This document shows, piece after piece, positions 1 to 11,715 of a stretch of DNA of 64,000 bases (the first letter of the stretch is position 1; each line of letters begins with the position of its first letter). The DNA is from Polytrichum commune (Eukaryota > Streptophyta > Polytrichopsida > Polytrichales > Polytrichaceae). The translations under genes were made by a program, and so were the position numbers. The stretch is from contig OX485803.1 of the NCBI GenBank assembly GCA_950295325.1, positions 62,761,554 through 62,825,553 of the forward strand, read 5' to 3'. Under the pieces are notes generated by a model, which saw only the letters and a program-made list of their open reading frames with translations, searched no databases and was not told the origin of the DNA.

Positions 1-486
1 GAAGTCAAAATATAGATAAAAATAAAAGTAAAAGATAAAAGATAAAGAATTGGTGGACGTTCGATATAGTCATGGACGATTCGAAGCTTTAAGATTATAG
101 TAATGATTTCTTTTCATTTAATAGTTATATAAAAAATTTTAAAAATAGATTAAAGATAAAAATAAAAAATAAAAGCCATCAAATTATAGAAATAACTTTG
201 TATAAAAATAAATATATGGATAGAAGATAAAATATAAAGATAAAAGGTAAAGCATTGGTAGCCGTTCGACCCAAACATTACTCCGGATGACCCTAATTTC
301 CATTTAATTGATTCCGAAGTAGTGTAGACCATTTCATCAAAGATGATTTTAAACCCTTAACCTATAGGGGGTGGAGTTTTGTTTTAATGTTGGAGGTCTA
401 CAATCATGATATCTCTATCTTTAAGATAAGCGAAATTGATCTAAGATGATTAGTAAATTCAAATCTTACACACACCCATTTAATTA

Positions 487-765
487 TGAACCCATATCCA
501 GATGGTTTAGGTAGGACAACCCTAAACATTAGACCATGTTGCAGTGGTCCATATATTAATTAGATACAAGAAAAATGCCCAAATTAACGAATGTAGTGAT
601 ATTAGTGTTACAATGTTGTTTTATTTCATTGCCTCGCGGGGAAACCCTAAACCCATATCAATATGGTTTATGTAGGAAGATCCAAACAATAGACCATGTT
701 GTTGTGGTCCATATATCAAGTTGAGAGAAGGGGAAGTCTCAAATTAACGAGGTATTTTAGTATCC
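487..765. repeat. Diverged direct repeat, two units about 162 bp apart
   Basis: Units at about 487-605 and 650-765 share AACCCATATC, ATGGTTTA, TAGACCATGTTG, GTGGTCCATATAT and AAATTAACGA in the same order. They differ by many substitutions, so the duplication is old. No coding capacity is seen. Confidence 0.7.
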
Positions 766-965
766 GGGCGGAGAACCGAAAGGGATCGGGCAAGGCATCG
801 GGCACGGAATCGGTATCCGGGCAAGGCATCGGGCAAGGCTAATGGATTCGGGCAAGGGGGTAATCCCGGGCGGGGGCCGGCCTCGAAGAAGGTCATGTAC
901 CCGAGCTAGTGGGCTCCAAAAATATGTCGGGTAAACCCACACTATGCCCGGGGTGCCACCGGTGC
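758..965. repeat. GC-rich CGGGCAAGG-type minisatellite
   Basis: The motif CGGGCAAGGCATCGGGCA and variants recur several times between about 775 and 870, inside otherwise AT-rich DNA. CCCGGG and CCGG palindromes follow to about 1000. The composition differs sharply from its flanks. Function unknown; it may be part of a transposon terminus. Confidence 0.6.
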
Positions 966-1479
966 AATTATGCCCGGGGCGGTGCCCGGTCTAGTGGGGA
1001 TGCTCTTACCTCCACCTCTCAACCTCCCTGTACTATTCCTCTTCCCTCAACTACTCCTCATTTCTCAATGCCCCCTTACCCGAATGTTATTCACGCTACT
1101 TCCTCTAGCAGCATTCCCTCTTCCCCTACATCCCATCCGTTCACTCCTACTCCTGTGATTTCTCTAGTGGGAGAACTTTATCCCATACAACACAACTGTC
1201 TGACTGCAGTGGACATCCCTCTACACCTCCACTGGTTATTCCAGCACAATCAGTGGGAGCATTACTACCTCAAATGGTGTCTCCACTAGAAGCAGTGGGA
1301 GTCTTTATACCGTCTATTCCATAAGTTTCATCCATTCCTGCTCCTCTACTGCACACTACTACTTCCTTGGTTTCTATACCGACATAGGCTTTACCCTCAT
1401 CTACCAAGTTTAAATCCTTGGATCAATTATATTTTAAAGCAAAGAATCTATTTGCCTTCAAAACCTCCAGTGTATCTTA

Positions 1480-2031
1480 TGTTTTTATGGTTGCACTTGG
1501 AGAATCCATAGCAGAGCCACAAACCTATAATTAATGTTGCTCTTAAGTCCCTCATGGAAAACAACACTCAGCAACTTGTACCTCTCCATCTTGGTCGAAA
1601 ACCCAATAAAGCCACGACCCCTGCTGATCCTCATCCTCAATTACAAAAATATGTAGGGCCTCATGATTCTTTTGTAGACGTATCTTATCGCATAGCAATT
1701 TGGTGTCTTATGTACGTTATGATGGTCACAAGGTCAGCCTTGGCTTATGTCGTCAGCAAAGTTGTTACATACCAAGAACAATTATAACAATTGTATTGGA
1801 CTATTGTAAAATGGATTTACCGCTATCTCAAAATTGATAAATCAATTCACAATACTCTATTCATGCAATTCAATCATAATATTTTTAGATGGCAAAGATT
1901 TGAGAGCCTCACATTTTCGATTAAGAACAAAATATGAACCTCACAACTTCGTCCTACATCCAATGATTAAATCCAAAAGCGAAGAAGAAGGCCACCAACT
2001 CGTTCAAAATGATCTTGCAATACATACTTGA
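1480..2031 (+). mobile_element. Ty1/copia retrotransposon remnant (reverse transcriptase pieces)
   Basis: Frame pieces match the copia polyprotein. A segment near 1555-1615 reads ENNTQQLVPLHLGRKP, like the start of the copia RT domain. Near 1670-1770 follow FVDVSYR and LMYVMMVTRSALAYVVS, like the conserved RT C-terminal segment. After a stop near 1785 comes VKWIYRYLK, the usual next motif. The RT core between the first two pieces is missing and several stops occur, so this is an internally deleted fossil. Confidence 0.75.
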
Positions 2032-2776
2032 GTTCTAAAGAAAATTTATAAAACACAAGTTCAAGGAAAAGTAGGTGATTTACACCGGAATATAATATTC
2101 CAATATATAAATAAGAACACAATAAATTCGGTGCAAAAAATGAATTTTTTTTACGAGTGTTATATGATATTATATTAAAAACATATAAAATTTTAGTTTT
2201 TTATAGAAGTTCGAATAATACTAGTATAATCTATACTATTATAAAATATACGGAATAAAAATTTTGAAACATAAAACCATTTTAATTGAAATTAAATGAA
2301 TACGTACAAAACTAATGAAAGACAATATTCTTAACCTTATGAGTATAGTATTTTTCATGTGCTTCAATATCAATGCTCTAAATTTTTTTCATCAATTCGA
2401 GGTAACGTGCCGCTAGCTACCACATGCTTCTACTATGCATTGGGATCGCTTCGAAAGCATTGATTTATAACAAATTTGACGTACATTACCATGAATTGCA
2501 GATACTTATCGCGTCCCACCACCCACTTTTATACAAAAAAGAAAGTAAAGAAAGATACAAAATATGTTTAAATGATATCTATTAAGAAAATTATTAAACA
2601 TAAACTTACAATCTCATACGCTCGATTTTTTTTTTCAATAATGAAGATCATTCACATACTCTTTACAAGATGTTTCACATTGTTTTTCCACATTGTTTTT
2701 CCCATCATACTTATAAGGTCTCACATTAGAAATATTTTTAGTGGATTTTAAGTATTCTACAAAATGATTTGAATGA
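2032..2776. other. AT-rich intergenic DNA, nothing recognised
   Basis: Low-complexity AT-rich sequence without coding signal or clear repeat structure. Confidence 0.5.
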
Positions 2777-2835
2777 TAAATTTACAGGGTTGTCTATCCC
2801 GACGTTATGACAGTGTCGTGCCGTCATGACGTGTC

Positions 2836-2865
2836 GTGTCGTGACGGACCCCTCCGTCACGACAC
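2836..2865. repeat. Perfect 13-bp hairpin in the MITE subterminal region
   Basis: GTGTCGTGACGGA at 2836-2848 pairs perfectly with 2853-2865 across a CCCC loop. Related arms lie at the other end of the element near 3285-3345. Such subterminal inverted repeats are usual transposase-binding regions in hAT elements; that role is inferred. Confidence 0.85.
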
Positions 2866-3045
2866 AATAGGGTCCACGTAGGGTCAACCTAGGGGGCAGC
2901 TAATACCTTACCTTCTTGCCAAGGTGGCGTCCTATGTGGCAGAAAAAGCCGACGTGGACGTGGATATGCCTAGCGCCAGGTAAACCATTTTGCCATTCTG
3001 TTATCATTCTGTTAAAATCAAAGTAGTAAAATATGACTAAGGAGT

Positions 3046-3127
3046 GTGTGGGGCGGACGGGGGAGGGGAGGGAGGTGGGGCGGGGGGAGCGGGTGCGGAC
3101 GGGGGGGGAGCGGGTGCGGACGGGGGC
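3046..3127 (+). repeat. G-rich tract with possible G-quadruplex potential
   Basis: The plus strand has many runs of three or more G, and a tandem GAGCGGGTGCGGACGGGGG unit is repeated twice (about 3088-3127). It lies inside the hAT-type MITE and contrasts with the AT-rich flanks. Confidence 0.7.
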
Positions 3128-3366
3128 TAGTAATTTTTTCCCCACTTTACCTCTACTTTGCTGACATGTCATCACACGTGGACATCTTACATCCTACGTG
3201 TCCGAAATGGGGTAATGTAATTACACACAGAATTCGGTAAAAATTCAAGTCCGTCAGGATAAAGACAGCATCCGGCATAATGTCGTGACGGATACGTGTC
3301 GTGATGGCACGACATTATGCCGAGATTAGCCTCCGTCACGACACAATAGACAACCCTGTAAATTTA

Positions 3367-6048
3367 TTAAAGCAAACTGGAGAAATATGATATTCACATT
3401 TTTTAATTTCTAAAAACAAATTTAACATTGGATCTAATACAAATACCAAAATTATTATTTTTATATTTATGAATAATATGTATACAATTCAAGATTTTAA
3501 AAGCCTTAGTTTTTTCTTTCACTGGATTTTTTATTAATTATTATTTTTTGGTTTTTAATCAACTCATCGTTTGAAACAGTCGCGTTGTAATTCTCAATAT
3601 TTTGGATGCATAATTTGCCAATGATTTTTTTCAAACGTCTAGATGTATCCAAGGTACATGTTAGTTCTGCAAAAATATATAATTGCAAAAGTATTATTTT
3701 GCGGTGTACTTTTTAAATGTACAATTATTGACTATGTATAAGAAATTGTTTTTTTTTGGTAGAAAACGTCCAATGTTTTTTTTAGTGCAATTGAAAGATT
3801 ATTGAAAATTCTTCATTATGTTAACAAGAATGCATGAAAACATCTAAACATTCAAAATAATAACATTATAATAAAACATAAATATACAAATAAATTATGT
3901 GTGATTGAAGTGATATATTATGCCTATTTTTTAATTTGTTGATATTTTTATACATGTTATATATGTTACTAATTGAAAAAATGTGACTTCAATTTTACAA
4001 ATTTATTCTGATATTTATTGTTATATGTCTTATTATTCGGAAAAACTTGATATCAATTTTTTACTTGTGATGTTTACTATGAACCAATCTATCACAAACA
4101 ATGTTTGTTCACAACGTCCTTTTCATATGCAATTTGCAATTAATCCAAAAGTGTACCAGTCAAAATTACTCAAGTAAATTTTTTGTTTTTTCAACAATAC
4201 AATTTGCAGTCATTAAAACGATTATGATGAATTGGTGAATAATTATGTAATGATGTAAGCAATAAAATTTTCCAATAAACATCAAATCGACTAATGAAAT
4301 CTATCCAATTCTGTATACCTGTTAATTCGCCATAAACATAAACAAAAAAATTTAAAAATAAAAACAAAAGACCGAGTAAATCGATTTGAATAGTATATAA
4401 ATAAAGAAGCAGTATATATTTCACTGCATAGCTGCACTTTAAGAGAATGCAAGCTACATAGAGCTAAAAAATATTTTGTAAAATAACTACCAGACCGAGT
4501 TTATCTTTATCCTCCTTGGTCTGGAAGCAGAAAATATAAATCTTATTATAATATTTTTATTATTTTTGAAATAAAATGATATCTGTATTTTGAATTTTTT
4601 TGAGACGTAAACATTGAGTACTAAAATTAAACTCGAACCACAATCTATGTATAGGTCGATGGACAAACATGCAGAGGATATTCTTCAAAACAATAAACAA
4701 CGGTTACAAAAATAATAGTGTCAGTACATCAACATACCAAATATCATAATCTACATGTCCACCTCTTCTATATATTCATTGTAGTTGTTGTCATAAAAAT
4801 AATCTATTAGTGTACGTCTTGTGCATTTGTTCAAGACAACACACCATTTCTCGTACATGTCGTAATTGTACACTAATTTCAAAGAGGAAACTTTCATCCA
4901 AAAAGTTATTTTCTTTTCTTCTTTGAACCTCCTAAAATCCAACCAAAATTAAACCCAACAATGCGTAAAAAAACTACAAACTACGGAGCCTATTTTACTG
5001 GATTGACATTGAAATAAAACTGGACCCTGAAAATTGAAGTTGGCCACAAATACTATAGGATTGTCACAAAATTCACTATTATTTGACACTTGTTTTCCCA
5101 AAACCCCGAACCTACAAATTACAAACAAATTCATAAAAGGCTGTTGCAGTCTTCATCACACCTGCATTTTTATGAATTTTGAATTAGACATCAAGGGCAT
5201 CCACATGTAGTAAAACTTGACTTTTAGCTTATGCACATCCAATTTTACTTTAGATAGCAATATTTACCTTGAATTATTGACATAAATACAGGCAATAAAA
5301 AAATACATCTAGGTGCACATTGCAAAATTGCAATCAAATTGCGAGAAACCTCAGCCCTACAACATAGTAAGTGACCTTGACAAAATTCCTTCACAAATCA
5401 CTTATAAGTAGAACAACACTTCCAAGAGAACGAACCCGCGCATGAATTCCAACGTGCAACACCATGAGCCAAAAAATGCAAAGTTTCTCCCTCGAAACCC
5501 TAGCCCCTCATCCGCTTCATCCTCAAAATCACAAACCAACATCTACCACATATCACAAACCGTTTTTTTATGTCCTAATATCCACATGAAACCCCCCACT
5601 CCCTCCATGACATATAAAATTCAAACATCCACAATAAGCAAATGTACTCCCAAATTCTACTGAACCTCTAATAAGCCACTTACAACCCACCGACTGTCAC
5701 AACTTGGTCGTAAGCAACAATAAGGTTAAGTGTAGGTGTTGATTGAAGAACTCAAAAGATTAGATCAATAGAATACTCTCACAACAGAATTTGGATTTCG
5801 AATTAGCTCAACATCATTTTTGCCAATTCAAGTTTCAGATGTTGTGAAGTCATCAAAATACGATAGGACTTGAAGTTGAAGCAAATACAAACATGTTGAC
5901 TAAAGATTGGGAGCATGCACATACATGCACGAGGAACTCTGCAAAAATTGGACAACTCACAATCACAATTGTACTTACAAAGTTGATGCAAGTAGGCTCG
6001 TGAGTTTGAAGTTGGTGTGGAAGAAGAACCCTAAAACTTATTTGTTGA
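3367..6048. other. AT-rich intergenic DNA, no gene recognised
   Basis: Short open frames occur here, but none has codon-like composition or a recognisable domain. An open frame at 5442-5663 begins with a proper ATG and is Ser/Pro/Thr-rich, but it has no identifiable relative and no splice context. Confidence 0.5.
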
Positions 6049-6056
6049 ATCATGCA

Positions 6057-6264
6057 CAGTGATCTGGGAGATTTTAGGCATAACCGGCTAAGATCCTAGC
6101 ATTTACATGCTGACAGCCTCCGGATTTCCTTTGTTAAATTGGGGTATATTCTATAAATTCCTCTAAAATGATCGGTAATTTTCTTGCAATCTTGAACTTC
6201 AACCGGTTATTTTTCAAACTCAACTAGTTCATTTGTAACTAACTGCCGGTTCTCCCCGATCATA
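6057..6264 (+). mobile_element. Short hAT-like MITE, family A, copy 1 (208 bp)
   Basis: The element runs from CAGTGATCTGGGAGA to CTCCCCGATCATAG. It is flanked by identical 8-bp sites ATCATGCA at 6049-6056 and 6265-6272. The interior shares GGCATA, AAGATCCTAG, CTCTAAAATGATC and CTTCAACCGGTT with the copies at 20481-20710 (inverted) and 32600-32803. It has no coding capacity. Confidence 0.88.
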
Positions 6265-6402
6265 GATCATGCATTGCTTGTAGATAATCTAATATGGACT
6301 TTGGATGCCAACTCATGTAGATCCTATATTTCCCATGCCATAAGACATTCTTTTTAGGGGGGCCCTTTCCCATAAAGTAGGATGAAAGTTTGAGAGTCAT
6401 CC

Positions 6403-6720
6403 GTGAGGCCTTCATCAACTGGGGGTACGAGTGTAGTAGTTGGTTCACCCGAGCCGTCTCGGCTAGGTTACTTGGATTCTGATTTAGCTAGGGAATCACG
6501 CACATGGTACATATGTATATTTGGTGACTCTATGATTGCATGGGCCAGTCAAAAGCAAGCTTTGATTTCTGACTCCACAACTGCAGAACTGATCACATCG
6601 TCCAAATCCGTCAAAGGAACTATTTGGTTAACTCGTCTTCTTGATAGCTTGAGCACTCAATCTCCTCTCCCCATTACAGTTTATTGAGGATAATACATAC
6701 CGTCCGAGACAAATGTTATT
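6403..6720 (+). mobile_element. Ty1/copia remnant, RNase H region
   Basis: The frame reads GYLDSDLA, then MIAWASQKQALISDSTTAEL, then TIWLTRLLDSL. This is the order of the copia RNase H domain (D, then SKKQ..STAE, then WLRRLL). The last acidic motif is absent and the frame stops at 6685. The following 6700-6890 sequence looks like a polypurine/LTR junction, but no LTR pair is found. Confidence 0.8.
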
Positions 6721-7581
6721 CAGTCTTTGTAGTAACACAAGTATCGGCGTAAGGGAGAGTCTTAAGGGACTAAATTAGACTGAAGCTTTGATGATACTTG
6801 TATGAAGTGTTTTGCATTGATTCAATAGAGTAGTTTATCTACATTTCTCTTCATGTATATTTTCATTCTTCATTAGAGCCAACTCCATTCGCAGCTAGAT
6901 GCTCCACTTGCCCAATCAATGGCATTCCCTCGGCTGAAAGAGGTCCAAGTCTTTATGGCTGGGGTGATTGGCCCAAGACTCCCATTAATGTTCACGTTCC
7001 GGCTAAAGTGCACTTACTGTAGTGACAATTGAGTACCAGCAAGATTTCAGACTCCGAGTTTGGGGTGATGGAGAGCTAGATCTCTGCAGAATCTTACAGT
7101 AGGTAAATGCACAGGTCTTTACAGACAGTTAGGTTTTTGGAGGTGTATTTATATATGTGTGTGTGTTGCAATCCTTCATAAATACACAAATTGCGTGTGT
7201 GTAGAGTGGAAATAACACATCCACAACTACTTTTCCACAACCAGAAGATTATTGGGGCAGAAAACCATTCGTATTCTCACATTCTTGGAAACCAGGCTAG
7301 GAAAATTGTGAGACCGTGAGTGAGGATGCAATTCCACCACCTGGTAGAGTGTCTGTATTACAGATTCCAATATTCTCAACTGTATATGTGAAGCAAAAAC
7401 ATTACAAAAATTCGTACAGATCTACTCAACTTTCAAATATCTTCCTCCTCAGAAGCTCACTTGTTGAGACTAATTGAGTCGTGGAGGCCGCTAAGTTAGT
7501 TCGGCGAACAATATACACTCTCTGTACAATGTGGACAAAGCACCTGCACTCGTCACCTCCAAAGTAGGTCCAACTAATGAT
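6721..7581. other. Intergenic DNA and 3' flank of the plastid-protein gene
   Basis: No coding signal. A GT-rich stretch lies near 7156-7205. The segment near 7500-7581 probably holds the 3' UTR of the minus-strand gene whose stop is at 7582. Confidence 0.4.
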
Positions 7582-9111
7582 TTAGTTTGGCAGAACATTC
7601 TTCAATTCGTTGCTCTTCCTGGCAACGGCGCCCTGGATGGCCTTCCCTTGCTGCTTGATCTTACCGAAGAATCCTCCCTTGGCAGGGCCAGGAGTCACCT
7701 CATCCACCTTGCCCTTCACATCTGCAGAAACGCTGCTCGCATTACTCTTGATGCTGTTCATGGCGGCTTGGCCGAAGGCCTTCTTGGCGCCTTTGGCCAC
7801 GTCGTCGGCCTTGCCTTGAGCAGATGCGACTAGATCATTGGCCATGCGCTGCACGAACATTACATTCGTACAAACTCAATGTCAGAAAACTAATAATCTG
7901 CAGTACAGATTAATTTGAGGGACAGTAAATAGCGTGATCTGTTCAAGGACTGGAGCACCACTGCAATTTCTGTTGATAGAAGCTGAGAATTACAAGGATT
8001 AGAGCATGCATGGGACATACCGCGGATTGACCCCAAATGCCGTCGACCCTGCGCTGGGTCTTCTGCAAGTTGGAAGCCACCTTGTCCCTGGCGCCTGCAA
8101 CCTGAGCACTGCTTGCATCCTGGAGGGCTGGGATGGCGCCGCTTCCGGCCCTGCAATTAGGTGGTTGTCCGGGAAATTGTCAATACGAAAGTTTTCCTTG
8201 ATTACTGTAGTCCACTTGTTTTCCACAAGATTATAACAATTTTCAGTATTAAGAGTAGAAGAAATTGCTCTTGAACCTTGAAATGGTGGGTAGCAGCGAG
8301 CATATTTCTTTGTAACCCATTTTTGCCCACAACTGCGGCAGCTCCCATGGAATAATTCAGGAACTGCGTTTTACAGGAAGCATTTTAAAGCATTTTTAAT
8401 GGAACCATAGAAAACCTACTTTTGAGAGAAGCGGTCGACATCCTCCTTGGCTGCCTCGAGGCCTCTGTCGGGGCCGAAGCGCTGGGGGGAATCGTTCTTG
8501 ATAAGGGCATCAGCTCCCTGGAGCAGCTCGTCCGCTTTGCGGGCAGTGCGCTCAGCGCCATCGATTCCGGGGCCTGCAGCTGCGAAAGCCGATCCCGCCA
8601 AGCTGATTGCCACACCGGCAGCCACGATTGAAGTGAGCACCTGCTTCGTCACGCTCTGGTTCTCCTGAAATGCATCAATCATCGGGGCATCAGTTTCACA
8701 TAATGTTCGAACATCGAAGTGGCTGATTCAGAGTGAAACAGATGTATACCCGAGCTAACCCCATGCCCAATTGAAGGACTCTGCCCTTTCTGCTCGACAC
8801 CAAACCCCGACAAATGACCAACTTACCCACAACCAGTCCCATAGCCCGCATTGTGCTTATGAACAAGTTAGGCTATCGTCGAGTAAATTAAGAGGCTTTA
8901 AAGAATCACTCGTGACTATGTGCAATCGCTCGAAACATACCTGAGAGTAGCTGGCAGTGACGGCCACAACGCGGCTGGCGCTCACATTCACATTGCGGAA
9001 AGGGGCGAACTGCGCAGGGCTAGTAGCGAATGCTGCGGCCGATGACAAGCTGGCGGCACTCAAGGGTGATGCAGCAACAGACCCAGAAACTCCAGATGCG
9101 AGTGCTGCCAT
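7582..9111 (-). CDS. Plastid-targeted alanine-rich protein, probably thylakoid-routed, 270 aa
   Basis: Four exons on the minus strand: 9111-8941, 8664-8420, 8150-8021 and 7848-7582. All introns are GT-AG and the phases agree (0, 2, 0). The N-terminus (MAALASGVSG..., residues 1-57) is Ala/Ser-rich without acidic residues, as in chloroplast transit peptides. Residues 63-85 form a second signal: Lys, a hydrophobic stretch (VLTSIVAAGVAISLAG), then SAFA, like a thylakoid-lumen processing site without a twin arginine. The mature part is helical and charged (residues 88-138). The C-terminal 88 residues (from RMANDLVASAQGK) are rich in Ala, Lys, Gly and Asp with LEA-like amphipathic periodicity. I do not recognise the family. 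The start is the first ATG after a TATA box about 150 bp upstream. The exons are clearly GC-richer than the flanks. Function unknown; lumen or thylakoid-surface location is inferred. Confidence 0.8.
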
Positions 9112-9256
9112 TTTGTCTGAGCGTCGAATGAAACTGCACCTCAACTGTAGTTGACGTGAAGACGGATGAATCGAGTTGCTGTAGATGCGAGGAAGAATGC
9201 AGGAGATGCAGGAGATGCAGGAGAGGCTTGTGAAGTTGTTGGTACTGCGGAAGACG

Positions 9257-9265
9257 TTTATAAAG
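9257..9265 (-). promoter_or_regulatory. TATA box of the plastid-protein gene
   Basis: The minus strand reads CTTTATAAA about 150 bp upstream of the ATG at 9111. This allows a 5' leader of roughly 115-120 nt. Confidence 0.7.
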
Positions 9266-9327
9266 AGCGAAGGTCCGTAACACCACTGGCAGAGGAGGAA
9301 GAAGGAGTGGAGCCAGTGTGGGCATGC

Positions 9328-9388
9328 CACGTGTGTAGACACCGTAGAGGGAGCTTTCCAGCATTTGGAAGCTCCTGGGCGCCACGTG
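9328..9388 (-). promoter_or_regulatory. Two G-box (CACGTG) elements
   Basis: CACGTG occurs at 9328-9333 and at 9383-9388. The second lies in a 10-bp perfect palindrome GCCACGTGGC (9381-9390). They sit 60-130 bp upstream of the TATA box. CACGTG cores bind bZIP/bHLH factors in light and ABA responses, so light- or ABA-linked expression is plausible for a plastid gene. Confidence 0.65.
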
Positions 9389-9587
9389 GCGCATGGTAGC
9401 GATTGCCGAGATGTGGCTGACTGTGGTCAGAATTGGCATTTTGCCGACCCACGGTTATGTGTATTTACACACCATGCAGTTGGTGGTTGGGGTGGGATTG
9501 GGCCACCATTAACTAAGGTAGATGTGTGTTATTCAGGCAGTTCTATCTCTACACCCACTCCTCCAATGGTATGAAACATGCTAACTA

Positions 9588-10088
9588 GGGTCACTTCACA
9601 CACGACACTGAGAGCTCGTGACCATTACACTTGGAGCACTCTCATTGGTGGAAAAGGCTGAGCGGGTCCAAGTTCGCTACCTCACACTACGCTTGAGGGA
9701 CCATCCGAGTATGTGAATGCAAGATGGATGTAAAGTCTACATGGATTCCTACATGGCATCAAATGGATCATGTTTCATGGTCACTTGAATTGTTTTTAAA
9801 AACCACACTTAGAGGTAGGCCTAACACAAAACCGGGAGATCATGGCACTCCGAACACTCATAACCGTTGATTTATTACATTTTATCATGTGTGAGGACCC
9901 ACATGAATAGAAATTCATTGAAATAGCATTTGGTTGAGGGTCTAGTCACAAATGGCTTCACACTACACTTGAGGGTTTGTGACCACACTACATGATTTTG
10001 GAGGTGTCTTGGGATGGCCTTTGGACACTTTCTATTGGGCTCTCATAATTTCATGGTCACGGCTCTTGGCTCGTGTGTGAAGTGGCCC
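9588..10088 (+). mobile_element. Harbinger/Tourist-like MITE, family B, copy 1 (501 bp)
   Basis: The ends GGGTCACTTCACACACGA and TCGTGTGTGAAGTGGCCC are inverted repeats. The 3-bp flanks are CTA and TTA. A second copy in the same orientation lies at 35102-35603 with matching ends and flanks TAA/TAA. The interior is strongly conserved between copies (for example CATGTGTGAGGACCCACATG). No coding capacity. A TWA 3-bp target suggests the PIF/Harbinger superfamily. Confidence 0.85.
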
Positions 10089-10129
10089 TTAGTGTGAGAT
10101 GACTGGTAAATCCAACATATGTCCATAGC

Positions 10130-10370
10130 CATTTGCCTCATAATTGTTGGAGCTCATATGAATAATTCATTCATAATCAAAGTGAAGATTCTTGTGCTCA
10201 TTAAGCGGTCATATAGGTTCCCCCAATTTGTGTTGAGTATAGAGTCTAGAATGGTTAGCATGTTTTGAGCACGTAGTATCATGTGAACACATGTCTTTTT
10301 CATACCCGCTCTTACATCCACACCTAATCACATACTGATCAAATCTGGGTGTCTAATGAAGTCCGTTGTT
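10130..10370 (+). repeat. Dispersed repeat family C, copy 1
   Basis: Shared landmarks in order: AGTGAAGATTCTTGTGCTCA, GGTCATATAGG, CCCCCAAT, TAGAATG and TGTCTAATGA. The same order appears near 12005-12220, 16115-16320 and, inverted, 32520-32880. There are no clear termini and it is not coding. Confidence 0.75.
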
Positions 10371-11638
10371 CAATTAAGGCTCATTTACCGCAAGTGAGAA
10401 ATGTCTTAGAGCATTCACCACATGTTGGACATCAAGTAATAAAATTGGGTGACTCTAGTTTAGGGGAGATTCAACTTCTTAATTCACCGATAATGAGAAT
10501 GTGTGGACATTTGATTTGTTAATCTTGCCTTCAAATTGACAACTATTCCCAAACTTGCTAAAATCAATGAAGCTTATGAGAGGAAATTTTGACAATATAA
10601 TTCTGGTCCAAGTAGAATTGAATCATCCTCTACATGTACATGTAATATTTCCACATAGATTACCACCTAGTGGGTCACGGACCCATCAAAAGAATAGGTG
10701 GCAACCCATTTTGGGTTGCAAAAACATTTAATGGTTAAAGGTGTCCATTATGGTACTTGTGGGAATGCTCTTATCCAACACTCACTATAAGGTCAAAAAA
10801 CATGGCTACTGTCAAATTTGATTGAACCACTCATTCTAAGATAACGTGCCTAATTTTGTGAATCGTTTACCTATATTTGAGTGATGTGTGATTACATATG
10901 GATATAAGAGACCAAAAAGACATGTGTTTAAAAGAGATTGGACCACACTCTCAAATTTTGTTAACTATTCTAGACTCAATAATCAACTAGATTGGGGGAA
11001 AGGGGGGGGGGGGTACATGGTCACTTTATGGCTCTAGGCCTCGGCCTTTTGAATTTGGAATTTTTTATAAAAACAATGTGGAAGAACAAAATTCTCCATA
11101 GACATTAGATAAAATATCAGATCACATTCTCAGTTCCAAGAAAATCCCTAACTTTGAAATCCAAGTTAAGAATCAAAGCAAACAACGGACACTCACTTTT
11201 AAAGGCACGTTTACCTTAACACCTCCAGCATAAGTCGGTCCTCTTCTCTTAAAATCTATTTTCCAATATGTAAGTTGGGCTAATTAGCAATATTTCAGCA
11301 TTTTATTTACTTTAGAGCACATTTCCTACCACCATACTAAATATGATATTTAGTGTGTGATACACTAAATACGAACGCATACACTAAATGTCAATAACCC
11401 TATGAAAGCAAGTAACATTAAATGTAAACTCAAACACTAAATATCAACTATGATAATATGTGGAAGTTACATGTTTGAATTTACTATTAGTAAGGATATG
11501 AAAAAATACATATGATAATGGAGGTGGCAATAGAGAAAGTAGCGGCACATTCATGTCAAGGAATTGAAAATTAGTGTTGAGCAAGGTAGGGTGGTAACAA
11601 CATTAAATATAATCAAATACTAAATATCCTTTTTAATG

Positions 11639-11715
11639 TAGTAGAAAGCTACGCCAAAATGAACCGCAGCCAAAATCAGCTGCGGTTTTTTGGGGGCATA
11701 GTTTTTCTACTAGTG
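11639..11715. repeat. CACTA-type terminus forming a 77-bp fold-back
   Basis: Read on the minus strand, the right end begins CACTAGTAGAAAAAC, the classical plant CACTA (En/Spm) terminal repeat. GCTGCGGTT is its subterminal motif at 11679-11687. The left arm (TAGTAGAAA..AACCGCAGC, 11639-11670) is nearly its mirror image, so the whole folds into an imperfect hairpin with an 8-base loop. The left terminal CAC is mutated. It is probably an extreme deletion derivative of a CACTA element. Confidence 0.75.

Larger units (their letters stand above)
1..1470. other. AT-rich intergenic DNA with short direct repeats
   Basis: No gene is visible. A stretch near 31-65 recurs, diverged, near 236-271 (both end in a GTTCGA block). 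A larger direct repeat is listed separately. From about 1000 to 1290 the plus strand reads as a Ser/Pro/Thr-rich open frame. It could be the linker before a copia reverse transcriptase, since copia RT remains follow, but this is weak. Confidence 0.5.
2785..3358. mobile_element. Non-autonomous hAT-type DNA transposon (MITE), 574 bp
   Basis: The left end CAGGGTTGTCTAT and the right end ATAGACAACCCTG are perfect 13-bp terminal inverted repeats. They are flanked by identical 8-bp sites TAAATTTA at 2777-2784 and 3359-3366. A CAGGG terminus plus an 8-bp duplication is the hAT superfamily signature. Further inverted motifs (GTGTCGTGACGGA and its complement) recur near both ends. No transposase frame exists. 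The interior holds a G-rich tract and a perfect hairpin, listed separately. The flanking site is itself a palindrome. Confidence 0.9.

Noticed and set aside
7531-7833. 100-codon plus-strand frame over the plastid-protein last exon
   Set aside because: Antisense shadow of exon 4; the minus strand has matching splice phases and a stop.
8277-8363. Possible extra exon of the plastid-protein gene (FLNYSMGAAAVVGKNG...)
   Set aside because: It is open and bounded by AG and GT, but it starts and ends in phase 0, while the neighbouring exons need 2/1. It would also leave a 56-bp intron. Joining 8420 directly to 8150 restores AAG for Lys.
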